Shown here piece after piece: positions 8,665-17,462 of a stretch of DNA of 64,000 bases (position 1 is its first letter; every line of letters begins with the position of its first letter). The notes below the pieces were generated by a model, which saw only the letters and a program-made list of their open reading frames with translations, was not told the origin of the DNA and made no database searches. The stretch is from Allobosea sp. (GTDB lineage Bacteria > Pseudomonadota > Alphaproteobacteria > Rhizobiales > Beijerinckiaceae): assembly GCF_030695125.1 (NCBI RefSeq), contig NZ_JAUYTP010000030.1, forward strand, positions 86,334 to 150,333, written 5' to 3'. Both the position numbers and the translations under genes were made by a program.

Positions 8665-9032
8665 GAGCGGCACTCCCCATGCGTGACGGCTGCGAGCGAA
8701 CCCGTCAGCGCGAGCAGGCTGGCCTCCAGCGCCGTCAGCGCAAATTCCTGCCGGGGATCATCGCGGCGATCCTCGATCAGCGCGCAGGCATGGCGGACGG
8801 TCGTGCGGTCGCGCCCGAAGCAGATGCCGACGCGGGTGAAGGTCAGCCCGAAGGCGACATGAGCGAGATACATCGCCGTCTGACGCGCCCGGGCCGCCGG
8901 TGCGCCGCCGCGGTGGCGTGCCCGCAAGGCGCCAATGGACACATGCGAGGTCGCAGCTACAGCGATTTCGGCGAGCCTCGCCAAGGCGGCACAGTCCAGC
9001 GGATCGGCGCCGTCGAGATGACGTATGTTCAT
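8661..9032 (-). CDS. Stand-alone DnaA domain IV-like DNA-binding protein
   Basis: A 123-residue protein whose residues 48-90 carry the DNA-binding signature of DnaA domain IV: RQTAMYLAHVAFG, then the helix-turn-helix with VGICFGRDRTTVRHA. The key GRDRTTVRHA matches the DnaA-box recognition motif (GRDHTTVxHA in replication initiators). There is no AAA+ domain. So it could bind DnaA boxes without initiating replication, as a regulator or competitor; that is inference. The ATG at 9032 has AAGGAACA upstream. The gene is translationally coupled to the DUF6456 gene through an ATGA overlap. Confidence 0.75.
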   Translation of the reverse strand: MNIRHLDGADPLDCAALARLAEIAVAATSHVSIGALRARHRGGAPAARARQTAMYLAHVAFGLTFTRVGICFGRDRTTVRHACALIEDRRDDPRQEFALTALEASLLALTGSLAAVTHGECRS

Positions 9033-9159
9033 GTCTTGTTCCTTCAGCGCTACGCCGGTCGCGGCGTCGTGGCGCTATGTGATCATGAAAATATTCCTAT
9101 ATCAAGTGCGAGCGTCTGGCGCCGCATCTATCCCCGCCGCGGCACCGGGCAGCCCATGG

Positions 9160-9190
9160 AAAAAGGCCGCCGGAATGCCGGCGGCCTTTG
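9160..9190 (-). terminator. Rho-independent terminator of mucR
   Basis: A nine-base perfect stem, GGCCGCCGG / CCGGCGGCC, with a four-base loop. Read on the minus strand it is followed by a run of five T. It lies 27 bases beyond the mucR stop. Confidence 0.85.
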
Positions 9191-9216
9191 TGAAATCCAG
9201 AGTGATCGCAAGGATC

Positions 9217-9633
9217 TCAGCGGCGCTTGCGGCGCTGCTGGCCCAGGCCCATCTTCTTGGCGAGCTGCGAGCGCGCCTCGGCGTAATTGGGCGCCACCAT
9301 CGGATAATCCGGCGGCAGACCCCACTTCTCGCGGTACTGCTCGGGCGACATGTTGTACTGCGTGCGCAGATGGCGCTTCAGCGATTTGAACTTCTTGCCG
9401 TCCTCGAGGCAGATCAGATAGTCGGCCGTGATCGACTTCTTGACCGGAATCGCCGGCTTGGGCGCCTCGGCCGGCATCACCGGAGCGGCGCCGCTGACGA
9501 CACGGCCCAGCGCGGCGTGAACATCACTGATCAGCGCAGGCAAATCGGACGCGGGAACCGAGTTGTTCGAAACATAAGCGGACACGATATCCGCCGTCAG
9601 CTCGATGAAATCCGATTCGTCATTGTCAGCCAT
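9217..9633 (-). CDS. mucR: MucR/Ros family transcriptional regulator
   Basis: A 138-residue MucR protein, a global repressor of exopolysaccharide, motility, cell-cycle and virulence genes in alphaproteobacteria that binds AT-rich sites with T-A steps. The N-terminal 50 residues form the oligomerisation region. The DNA-binding domain runs from [15 protein letters not shown] (Cys75, Asp78, His88) through [21 protein letters not shown] to a basic tail ending QQRRKRR. The usual second histidine is missing: after His88 the sequence is LRTQY, with Gln92 and Tyr93 where family members have His. Start at 9633 is supported by GGGAG upstream. Its own terminator follows, so it is probably monocistronic. 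Confidence 0.93.
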   Translation of the reverse strand: MADNDESDFIELTADIVSAYVSNNSVPASDLPALISDVHAALGRVVSGAAPVMPAEAPKPAIPVKKSITADYLICLEDGKKFKSLKRHLRTQYNMSPEQYREKWGLPPDYPMVAPNYAEARSQLAKKMGLGQQRRKRR

Positions 9634-9973
9634 GTTGGCATCACTCCCTGAGATAGTCCGTGAGAATCGACGATTACAGCCGGCACTATCTGCATAGATG
9701 CCTGACGCGGCCCTGATCAACGGCATCCGAACACTACCGACTCGGACGCATCAACTGCGAACCATTGCAGACGATGTAATCGAAGGCCTACATCGCTGCA
9801 AGTGATGGAGATGCTGCGAATACGATTATCCTCTGCGATTGTTTCCGTCTGTTCCAGATGTTCATGGCAACAGGCTGCGTCGCTTGGCTGCCTCCGGCCC
9901 GGGCGCCGCGGTCTTGCCAGTTGCAGGGCTGCTCTCTACCTGTCTGGGTCCAAGCTTGGTGGGGATGTCGTCG
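9634..9973. other. Divergent intergenic region between mucR and the oligopeptidase B gene
   Basis: About 340 bases with no supported gene. It should hold the promoters of mucR (leftward) and ptrB (rightward). The part at 9740-9850 is less GC-rich than the surroundings and contains several T-A steps of the kind MucR binds, so autoregulation is plausible, but I cannot point to a defined operator. The frame of ptrB is open back to 9839; those residues do not resemble the family. Confidence 0.5.
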
Positions 9974-12151
9974 ATGCGCTCAAACTCCGTTTCCGGCGCC
10001 AGGACGCGGCCACCGCGCAAGGCCACCGCGCCGCGCGCCGAGATTCGCACCAAGACGACCCATGTTCACAACGTCACCCTGCAAGACGATTATGACTGGC
10101 TGCGGGCCGCGAACTGGAAAGAGGTGCTGCGCGAACCTGCGGCGCTGCCCGCCGACATCCGCCGCCATCTCGATGCCGAGAACGCCTATGCGAAGGCGCT
10201 GCTGGTCCCGACGCGCGCCCTGCAGCGCGATCTCGTCAAGGAGATGCGCGGCCGCATCAAGGAAGACGATGCGAGCGTGCCGCAGCCGGACGGGCCGTTC
10301 CTGTATTATGCGCGCTACCGCAGGGGCGGCGAACACCCGCTGATCTGCCGCAAGCCGCGACCGGGGACGACGGCGCCGGGCGCGGACACGAGCAAGGGCA
10401 AGGCCCGCGAGACGGTGATGCTCGACGCCGACGCGCTCTCCGACGGCAAGGAGTTCTTCGACCTCGGCGACACCGCCCACAGCCCCGACCATCGCCTTCT
10501 CGCCTGGAGCGCCGACGAGGCCGGCTCCGAGCTCTACACGATCCGCGTGCGCGATCTGGCGACCGGCGCGGATGGGCCCGACGCCATCCCCGACACGACC
10601 GGCGACATCGTCTGGGCGGCCGACAGCCAGTCGTTCTTTTATGTCGGCGTCGACGCCGACCACCGGCCGTCCAAGGTGCTGCGCCATCGTCTCGGCGAGC
10701 GCCCCGACGAGGACACGCTGCTGCACGAGGAGGCGGACGCCGGCATGTTCGTCGATATCGACGAGACCCAGTCGGGCCGCTTCCTGCTGATCTCGATCAA
10801 CGACCATGAAACCTCGGAGATCCGGCTCGTCGATCTGGAAGCGCCTGATTCGCGCCCCGTCATCGTGGCGGCGCGCGCGGTGGGTCTCGAATACGAGGTC
10901 GAGCATCATGGCGACGATCTGCTGATCCTGACCAATGCCGACGGCGCCGAGGACTTCAAGATCGCCGCCGCGCCGGTGGCCGACCCGTCGCCCGCCAACT
11001 GGCGCGACCTGATCGCGCATCAACCCGGCCGGCTGATCCTGAGCCATCTCTGCCTGAAGGGACGCCTGATCCGGCTGGAGCGCGAGGACGGCCTGCCGCG
11101 CATCGTCATCCGCGATCTGGCGACGGGCGCAGAAAGCCGCATCGCCTTCGCCGAGGAAGCCTATGGGCTGGGGATGGATGCGGGCTACGAGTTCGACACC
11201 GACACCTTGCGCTTTATCTACGCCTCGATGGCACGCCCGGCCGAAACCTATGATTACAATATGGCGACGGGCGAGCGCGTGCTGCTGAAGCGGCAGGAGG
11301 TGCCCTCGGGCCATGATCCGGACTCCTACCGGGTCCGCCGCATCTTCGCCACCGCTGGGGATGGCGAGCAGGTTCCGATCTCGATCCTACACCGCGCCGA
11401 CACGCCCCTCGACGGCTCGGCGCCCTGCCTGCTCTATGGCTATGGCTCCTATGGCTCGGCGATGTCGGCCTCGTTCCGGACGCGCCCGCTCAGCCTGGTC
11501 GATCGCGGCTTCGTCTACGCCATCGCCCATGTCCGCGGCGGCACCGACAAGGGCCGGCGCTGGTATCTCGACGGCAAGCGCGACAAGAAGACCAACACCT
11601 TCACCGATTTCATCGCGGCGGCCGAGACGCTGGCCGAGGCCGGCTTCACCGCGCGCGGCCGCATCGTCGCGGAGGGCGGCAGCGCCGGCGGCATGCTGAT
11701 GGGGGCGGTGGCCAACATGGCCCCCCACCTCTTCGCCGGCATCGTCGCGGAGGTGCCCTTCGTCGACGTGCTCAACACGATCCTCGACGACACCCTGCCG
11801 CTGACGCCGCCGGAATGGCCGGAATGGGGCGACCCGATCCGCGACATCGACGCCTTCGAGACGATCCGCAGCTATTCGCCCTATGACAACATCAAGGCTC
11901 AGGCCTATCCGCCGATCCTGGCCATGGCCGGGCTGACCGATCCGCGCGTGACCTATTGGGAACCGGCGAAATGGGTGGCGCGCCTGCGCGCCACGATGAC
12001 CGGCGGCGGGCCGGTGCTGCTGCACACCAATATGGGGGCCGGCCATGGCGGCGCGGCCGGCCGCTTCGACTCGCTGAAGGAGACGGCGCTCGCCTATGCC
12101 TTCGCCATCCAGGCGGTCGGCGAAGGCTGGCCGGAGGCCGGCAAGGACTAA
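9974..12151 (+). CDS. ptrB: Oligopeptidase B-type S9 serine peptidase
   Basis: A 725-residue S9A peptidase that cleaves short peptides after Arg or Lys in the cytoplasm. An N-terminal beta-propeller (about residues 70-430, beginning DDYDWLRAANWKEVLREP) precedes the alpha/beta-hydrolase domain. The triad can be placed: Ser570 in GGSAGG, Asp656 in GLTDPRV and His691 in GAGHGG. The YGSYG oxyanion-hole region and VRGGTDKGRRWY match oligopeptidase B. I start it at the ATG at 9974 because GGTGGGG sits nine bases upstream; an ATG at 9965 and the open frame from 9839 are alternatives. It converges with the membrane protein gene at 12160. Confidence 0.9.
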   Translation: MRSNSVSGARTRPPRKATAPRAEIRTKTTHVHNVTLQDDYDWLRAANWKEVLREPAALPADIRRHLDAENAYAKALLVPTRALQRDLVKEMRGRIKEDDASVPQPDGPFLYYARYRRGGEHPLICRKPRPGTTAPGADTSKGKARETVMLDADALSDGKEFFDLGDTAHSPDHRLLAWSADEAGSELYTIRVRDLATGADGPDAIPDTTGDIVWAADSQSFFYVGVDADHRPSKVLRHRLGERPDEDTLLHEEADAGMFVDIDETQSGRFLLISINDHETSEIRLVDLEAPDSRPVIVAARAVGLEYEVEHHGDDLLILTNADGAEDFKIAAAPVADPSPANWRDLIAHQPGRLILSHLCLKGRLIRLEREDGLPRIVIRDLATGAESRIAFAEEAYGLGMDAGYEFDTDTLRFIYASMARPAETYDYNMATGERVLLKRQEVPSGHDPDSYRVRRIFATAGDGEQVPISILHRADTPLDGSAPCLLYGYGSYGSAMSASFRTRPLSLVDRGFVYAIAHVRGGTDKGRRWYLDGKRDKKTNTFTDFIAAAETLAEAGFTARGRIVAEGGSAGGMLMGAVANMAPHLFAGIVAEVPFVDVLNTILDDTLPLTPPEWPEWGDPIRDIDAFETIRSYSPYDNIKAQAYPPILAMAGLTDPRVTYWEPAKWVARLRATMTGGGPVLLHTNMGAGHGGAAGRFDSLKETALAYAFAIQAVGEGWPEAGKD

Positions 12152-12159
12152 CCGAGCGG

Positions 12160-13674
12160 TCAGGTGCCGAGCCGGCTCTTCTCGCTGGCGAGGTAGATCT
12201 TGAGCTCGTCCATAGAGCCGAAGCTGTAATCGCCATCGGGCGTGCGGGCCTGGATCGAGCCATCGGCGAAGATGGTGAAATGCGCTTCACCGACCTGATA
12301 GGCGCCGACGATGCCCTCGTCGGAAGCGGCCGGGGCGTCGTCGATGGCGGGAGCCTCGATGGCGGGAGAGTCGGGCGCGACAGATTCGGGCGCGGGAGCC
12401 TCGAACGCGAACGTCTCAGGCGCCGCCGGCTCGGATATCGGCTCGTCCGGCCTGGGGGCCTCCACCTCCGGCACCGGCCGAACCGCGCCCAAATCCGGGG
12501 CGCCCCCCCGCAGATCTCGCGGCTGGGAAAGCCAGGACGGCACGCTGCGATCGGCGGCGTCGAGCACCGGCCAGGACGGAGAGGCCGGAGAGGACGGCCG
12601 CTCCGGCTCCGGGGAAAGGGGCATCGGCGCCATGTCCGGGCGGCCCGACGATTCGTCGAACCAGGGGGCCTTGCGCGTCTCAGGCGTCTGCATCCAGCTC
12701 GCCGCCGCAGCCAGATCGTCGGCCTGCTCGGCCGCGGACGGCTCAACGGCCCTGTCCAGGGTCTCGGGCGTTGCAAGAGACGGCTCGGCTCGCCCCTCGA
12801 TCACAGCGGGGCCGAGGCCCAGACCGGCCAGGCTTTCGCGCAGCCGGCCGAACTCGTCGTCCTCGCTCGGGGACGGGGGTGGGCGGTCGAACGACAAGGG
12901 ATCGTCGATGTCGGCGGGGCCCGGCAGCGCCGGCGGCAGCTCGGTCGCCGCGTCCGCCGACGGCTCATCGACGGGCTCCGGCTGCGGCGAGGCCTCGAGG
13001 GGCGTCGCGATCTCGGCTTCGACGATGCGCAGGGGCGGCCAGTCAAACGCCCTGTCGACATCGGCGATCAGCGCGGAATCGGACAGTTGCGGGGGATCCA
13101 CCGGCCGGTCCGGCTCGGCCGCCTCGGGCGCATCGACTGCGGCCGCGCGCGCATCCGGTTGCGCGACAACCTCGGGCTCGGCGGCAGGGGCGAAGGACCG
13201 TTCGAGATAGGCGTCGAAGAGATCGGGCGCCTCGGCCTTGATGTCGAGAGACGGGGCTTCGGGTGCTCCCTCGGCGCGGGCTTCAGGCGTCGGAGCCGCC
13301 GAAGCCTGCGACGCAGCCAGCGCCGCCCCCACACCGGCGAGGGACGCAGCGGCAGGCAGGCCGGCCGGCGGCCTTGCGTCGCTGCCGTCGGGGCCCGTCT
13401 CGCTTCGTGGCGCAGCCGTCTCCGCCACAGGGCCGCCCGCCATGGAGGCCATGGAGATCGCCACGGCGGCGCCCGACAGCGTGGCCTTCAGCCGCCTGAT
13501 CTCGAGCAGCACCCGCGAGAGCGCCAGCATGACCACGCCCGCCACCGCCACCACCGTGCCGATGATGACCTGCGTGAAGCCCCGCTCGAGCACCATATAG
13601 GGCGCGCCATCGACGATGGCCGCAACGCCGCCGCCGAGGAAGCCCAGCCCGAGCACGATGAAAATGATGATCAA
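12160..13674 (-). CDS. Two-helix membrane protein with a long acidic Pro/Ala-rich region
   Basis: A 504-residue protein. Two transmembrane helices occupy residues 1-22 and about 35-57, with the intervening VDGAPYMVLERGFTQ. Residues 75-445 are low-complexity, rich in Ala, Pro, Glu, Asp and Ser, and probably disordered. The last 55 residues form a compact conserved module: IVGAYQVGEAHFTIFADGS, then YSFGSMDELKIYLASEK. The combination of two helices and this C-terminal module recurs in Methylobacterium/Bosea-type proteins that I recall only as hypothetical. The C-terminal module presumably faces the cytoplasm. Function unknown. It converges with ptrB, eight bases apart. Confidence 0.7.
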   Translation of the reverse strand: MIIIFIVLGLGFLGGGVAAIVDGAPYMVLERGFTQVIIGTVVAVAGVVMLALSRVLLEIRRLKATLSGAAVAISMASMAGGPVAETAAPRSETGPDGSDARPPAGLPAAASLAGVGAALAASQASAAPTPEARAEGAPEAPSLDIKAEAPDLFDAYLERSFAPAAEPEVVAQPDARAAAVDAPEAAEPDRPVDPPQLSDSALIADVDRAFDWPPLRIVEAEIATPLEASPQPEPVDEPSADAATELPPALPGPADIDDPLSFDRPPPSPSEDDEFGRLRESLAGLGLGPAVIEGRAEPSLATPETLDRAVEPSAAEQADDLAAAASWMQTPETRKAPWFDESSGRPDMAPMPLSPEPERPSSPASPSWPVLDAADRSVPSWLSQPRDLRGGAPDLGAVRPVPEVEAPRPDEPISEPAAPETFAFEAPAPESVAPDSPAIEAPAIDDAPAASDEGIVGAYQVGEAHFTIFADGSIQARTPDGDYSFGSMDELKIYLASEKSRLGT

Positions 13675-14003
13675 TGACGTGTCCTTGGCAACCGGCTCGA
13701 AGGCCCTTCAGGCAATCCGCCGACCGACCTGAAGCGGCCGACCCCTTCTGCCATCATCTAACGTATTGAATAAGAGAGAGTTTCGAATTCGGTTCCGCTA
13801 GAGGCGAGGATTTGGGCGGCAGTGAGGCGCATTCTTTGCTGCAACATGCGTCTTCCGCCGGCGCGGCGGTTGCCGGGGGGCCGGTGGAGGCTTAACTAAC
13901 GAGGCGAATGGCGGGCGCTCCCTGCGGGCCCACCCGGCCCAGGCCGCCCGGCGGCAAGCCATTCTCGATTCATGCGATTTTGCCAGCCCAAGGAGAGGCC
14001 CCG
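13675..14003. other. Intergenic region upstream of sodB, no gene seen
   Basis: About 330 bases between divergent genes. The middle (13750-13800) is relatively AT-rich (TATTGAATAAGAGAGAG) and is the likeliest promoter zone. I found no convincing iron-regulator box, RNA gene or repeat. Confidence 0.4.
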
Positions 14004-14606
14004 ATGACCTTCACCCTTCCCGACCTGCCCTACGCCCATGATGCGCTGCAGCCCTTCATGTCGAAGGAAACGCTGGAGTTCCACCACGACAAGCACCATC
14101 TCGCCTACGTCACCAACGGCAACAACGCGATCAAGGGCACGGAATTCGAGGGCAAGTCGCTCGAGGAGATCGTCAAGACCTCGCACGGCAAGAACGCCCC
14201 CGTGTTCAACAATGCGGGCCAGCACTACAACCACCTTCACTTCTGGAAGTGGATGAAGCCCAATGGCGGCGGCGCCATTCCGGGCGCGCTGGAAAAGGCG
14301 ATCGTCGACTCCTTCGGTTCGGTCGAGAAGATGAAGGAAGATTTCGTCGCCGCCGGCGTCGGCCAGTTCGGCTCGGGCTGGGCCTGGCTTGAGGTCAAGG
14401 GCGGCAAGATCGCCGTCTCCAAGACCCCCAATGGCGAGAGCCCGCTGGTCAACGGCGCCTCCCCCATCCTCGGCTGCGACGTCTGGGAGCACTCCTACTA
14501 CATCGATTACCGCAACCGCCGCCCCGACTATCTCAAGGCCTTCCTCGAGAGCCTGGTGAACTGGGAGTATGTGGCCGAGATGTACGACGCCGCCGCCAAG
14601 GCCTGA
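14004..14606 (+). CDS. sodB: Superoxide dismutase, iron type by active-site glutamine
   Basis: A 200-residue Fe/Mn superoxide dismutase converting superoxide to oxygen and hydrogen peroxide. Metal ligands are His27 (FHHDKHH), His77, Asp159 and His163 (DVWEHSYYIDY). The outer-sphere glutamine lies at residue 73 in FNNAGQHYNH, the position used by iron-type enzymes; manganese enzymes have Gly there and a Gln near the second Asp. This favours iron, though cambialistic activity cannot be excluded. The start at 14004 follows a strong AAGGAGAG. No signal peptide, so cytoplasmic. A strong terminator follows, so it is monocistronic. Confidence 0.97.
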   Translation: MTFTLPDLPYAHDALQPFMSKETLEFHHDKHHLAYVTNGNNAIKGTEFEGKSLEEIVKTSHGKNAPVFNNAGQHYNHLHFWKWMKPNGGGAIPGALEKAIVDSFGSVEKMKEDFVAAGVGQFGSGWAWLEVKGGKIAVSKTPNGESPLVNGASPILGCDVWEHSYYIDYRNRRPDYLKAFLESLVNWEYVAEMYDAAAKA

Positions 14607-14633
14607 GCCTTCGCAGTCGACGCCTGACACATG

Positions 14634-14660
14634 AACGGGGCCTCGCGGCCCCGTTTTCTT
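14634..14660 (+). terminator. Rho-independent terminator of sodB
   Basis: Stem ACGGGGCC / GGCCCCGT closed by a short loop and followed by TTTTCTT, 28 bases after the sodB stop. Confidence 0.9.
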
Positions 14661-14699
14661 ATGGTGCGATGGCCGTCTTTCGCGACGCTGCGCGAGGCT

Positions 14700-16394
14700 T
14701 CAAGCCGCGACGCTGTGGAGGAACTGGTCGACTGTCGAGCGCAGCCGCAGCGCCTGGGCCGCGACTTCGCCGGCCGCTCCGCGGACCTCCGCCGCCGAGC
14801 GGCCGGTCTCCTCGACCGAATCGGCGAGCACGCTGAGATCGCTCGACACCGACAGCGCCGAGGACGACGCCATCGCCACGCCCGACGCGATCTCGCCGGT
14901 GGCGATCGCCTGCTGCTCGATCGAGACCGCGACCGAATTGGCGAAGTTCTCGATCGCGCTCATGCGCTCCGCGATGTTCTGGATCGAGCCGACGACCTGC
15001 CCGGTCGCACTCTGGATCGCGCCGACCTGCGCGACGATCCGGTCCGTCGCATCGGCCGTCTGCGAGGCCAGGCTCTTGACCTCCGAGGCGACGACCGCGA
15101 AGCCGCGACCGGCATCCCCGGCGCGGGCCGCCTCGATGGTAGCGTTGAGCGCCAGCAGGTTGGTCTGGGCGGCGATGTCGCGGATCAGGTTGACGACCTC
15201 GCCGATCGCGCGAGCCGTCTCGTCGAGCGCGCGCACGGAGGTCGCAGTCTCGCGCGAGATCGAAGCCGCCTCGACGATTTCGGTGCGGACGCGGCGGATC
15301 TGGAATTCGACCTCGCGGATCGCGGCGCCCATCTCTTCGGCGGCCTGCGCTGCGCTCTCGACATTGCCGGAGGCGCCGTGGGCATTGTGGGCAGCCCGCG
15401 CGGCGCGGCCGGAGGATTCGGCCGCGACGCGGGCGAGACCGTCGGAGGCCTCGCTCATGCGATCGGCATTGCTCTTGAAGGCTTCGAGCGCGACGCCGAC
15501 CTCGCCGCGAAACAGGCCGATCGCCTCGTCGACGCGCTGCTGGTGCAGGCTGCGTTCAGCCTCGGTGACATGTTGTTTTTCCTGCAGCGCGGCGCGCTCG
15601 GCCAGGCGCAGCTTGAGGATGCCGAGCGCATGGGCGATCGCGCCAATCTCGTCATGGCGGGTCAGCGCGTCGATCGGCGTGTCGAGCTGGCCGTCGGAGA
15701 TGCTGACGATGGCCCGGGTCATGCTCTTGAGCGGCTTCATCGTCCGCGACAGAGAGAACCAGAGCAGCGGCCCCAGAATCATCAGGATCAGCACACCGAA
15801 GGCGATGGTGGCGGCCTGCTCGAAGCCGGCGCGCGCCAGCAGCCGGGACTTGTCGAAGCGCAGCGCGACATAACCGATCTGCTTCTGGTGCCCCCCCACG
15901 CGGACGACATGCAGCTTGGTGATGTAGGTGGCGTCCTCGACCTGGGCAGAGGCGACGTCCTTCAAGATCTCCCAGGGCTCGCGGCCGAACAGGGCGGTGA
16001 CGGTGCGCGGCGTCATGGCCAGCCGCGCGTCCTCGGTGCGACCGGAACTCGCCAGCGCCGACAGGTCGTCGGCGACGAAACCGGCCTCGAAATCGGGGTC
16101 GCGCTGCAGCGAGGCCAGAATGTAGCCCAGCGTGTTGGTGTCGCGCGCCAGGATCAGGGACGGCGCCGCATTGACGACCATCAGCACGAGCGAGTTCATC
16201 TTCTGCTGGAGGTCGTCGCGCGTCTTGGCGTCGTTGTAGCGCGCGGCCGCAAACACCACGAGCATGATGGCGAGCGCGACGGTCGCGACAGCCGCAGCGG
16301 CGATCTTGCTGCCGAGCGAGCGGCCCCATGTCCGGGACCTCGGGAGTGCCTGCGCAGCGGAATCTGTCCTGTCCGCTCGCTTCATCCAGCTCAT
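14700..16394 (-). CDS. Methyl-accepting chemotaxis protein
   Basis: A 564-residue chemoreceptor. Transmembrane helix 1 is near residues 27-50, a periplasmic sensor of about 140 residues follows, and helix 2 ([17 protein letters not shown]) lies near 200-218, then a HAMP domain. The cytoplasmic signalling coiled coil contains the conserved hairpin ([35 protein letters not shown]) around residues 400-440. No C-terminal CheR pentapeptide is present. The ligand cannot be read from the sensor. The ATG at 16394 follows GGGGATAT; an ATG nine bases later and a TTG at 16457 are less likely. No cheA or cheY gene is nearby, so it is an orphan receptor. Confidence 0.92.
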   Translation of the reverse strand: MSWMKRADRTDSAAQALPRSRTWGRSLGSKIAAAAVATVALAIMLVVFAAARYNDAKTRDDLQQKMNSLVLMVVNAAPSLILARDTNTLGYILASLQRDPDFEAGFVADDLSALASSGRTEDARLAMTPRTVTALFGREPWEILKDVASAQVEDATYITKLHVVRVGGHQKQIGYVALRFDKSRLLARAGFEQAATIAFGVLILMILGPLLWFSLSRTMKPLKSMTRAIVSISDGQLDTPIDALTRHDEIGAIAHALGILKLRLAERAALQEKQHVTEAERSLHQQRVDEAIGLFRGEVGVALEAFKSNADRMSEASDGLARVAAESSGRAARAAHNAHGASGNVESAAQAAEEMGAAIREVEFQIRRVRTEIVEAASISRETATSVRALDETARAIGEVVNLIRDIAAQTNLLALNATIEAARAGDAGRGFAVVASEVKSLASQTADATDRIVAQVGAIQSATGQVVGSIQNIAERMSAIENFANSVAVSIEQQAIATGEIASGVAMASSSALSVSSDLSVLADSVEETGRSAAEVRGAAGEVAAQALRLRSTVDQFLHSVAA

Positions 16395-16499
16395 GGCACG
16401 CGATATCCCCGAAACCGTCTCGGCGGAAGCGCCGCCGCGAACAAAGTCCACGGGCAAGCTGCCAGAGTTTGGTAAAGAATCGATTGCGCGGCGCGCCGC

Positions 16500-17327
16500 T
16501 CAGCGCAGCTGCGAGAACCGAACCATCGGCAATCCGACCGGCGCGAAGGCCATCAGCGCGGCATGCTCGACCGGCCGCGTCGCAATCACGGGATCGAGCC
16601 CGGCGAGCTCGTCATCGACGAAACCGGGATGGCACATCACGAGATGGGCCCTGCCCGGACGCAGCAGGAAGCGCTGCAGATCGGCCCCGAAATCCCGAGC
16701 CGGATCGAACGGCGCGACGCCCGCAAAGCCGCGATTGACCGGGATGCCCCGGCGCAGGGCCGCCTGCCGGAAGCCCAGGGCCAGCGCCGCGATCGTTAAA
16801 GCCTTGCCGATTGCGATGCCGCGCGCCCGGATCGCGGCCGCCGAATCGGCGGGGTCGCGCAGATAGACGCGGCCGGCGGCGTAGCGGCGCGTCACCGCAT
16901 CGAGCAGGCTGCGGCGGACGCCTGGCAGGACATGGACGTGCTGGTGGCCGTCGATGAAATCGGGCGCCCGCCCCAACCTGTCCTCGAAGGCGTCGAGCTG
17001 GCGGGCGATCTCGTCGGCGATCTCGCGCCGTGCCGTCGGCGAGGTCGCGCCCGCCCGCGCCAGATCGCGCAATGCGGGCAGTTCCCCGCCCGGCGCAAGC
17101 CGCGGCATCCCGCCCAGCGGCGCAGCGCAGGTCAGGTTGAGATGCAGGCCGAGATCGGCCTTGTCGGCGAGCGCTCCGAAATCCCTCGCAAAGGCCGGCC
17201 AATGCGGCCGGTTGGTCATCGCGCCGGCCGCCGAGAGCTTGCCGGCCTCCAGCAGCGCCAGGATCGAGCGGCTGACGCCCGCGGTCAGGGCGAAGTCGTC
17301 GGCGCATAAAACAAATCCGCTCGCCAT
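16500..17327 (-). CDS. ChbG/HpnK (YdjC) family carbohydrate deacetylase
   Basis: A 275-residue YdjC-fold deacetylase. Metal-binding and catalytic residues are visible: CADDFALT near residue 8 (Asp pair), GLHLNLT near 60, and DGHQHVHVLPG near 125. These enzymes remove an N-acetyl group from a GlcNAc-type sugar; relatives act on chitobiose (ChbG), on hopanoid-linked GlcNAc (HpnK), or on lipid-linked sugars. It is divergent from a polyprenyl-phosphate glycosyltransferase 135 bases away, which suggests a lipid-linked sugar as substrate rather than chitobiose. The substrate is inference. No signal peptide is seen. Confidence 0.85.
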   Translation of the reverse strand: MASGFVLCADDFALTAGVSRSILALLEAGKLSAAGAMTNRPHWPAFARDFGALADKADLGLHLNLTCAAPLGGMPRLAPGGELPALRDLARAGATSPTARREIADEIARQLDAFEDRLGRAPDFIDGHQHVHVLPGVRRSLLDAVTRRYAAGRVYLRDPADSAAAIRARGIAIGKALTIAALALGFRQAALRRGIPVNRGFAGVAPFDPARDFGADLQRFLLRPGRAHLVMCHPGFVDDELAGLDPVIATRPVEHAALMAFAPVGLPMVRFSQLR

Positions 17328-17462
17328 CCCGGTTTGTTGTCCTCTGTTCAGGCGTCATGCGCTAAAAGCGCGACAGCTTTACGGTTCTATGCAGGCCGCG
17401 TCATCCCGGCGCCGTCCCGGTCTCCGGACGGATGTCGCACGCGGCGCTGCCGAGAGGTCGAT

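Noticed and set aside
14004..14606. Manganese-type superoxide dismutase
   Set aside because: The glutamine is at the iron-type position (NNAGQ, residue 73), so iron is the better call, though metal use was not measured.
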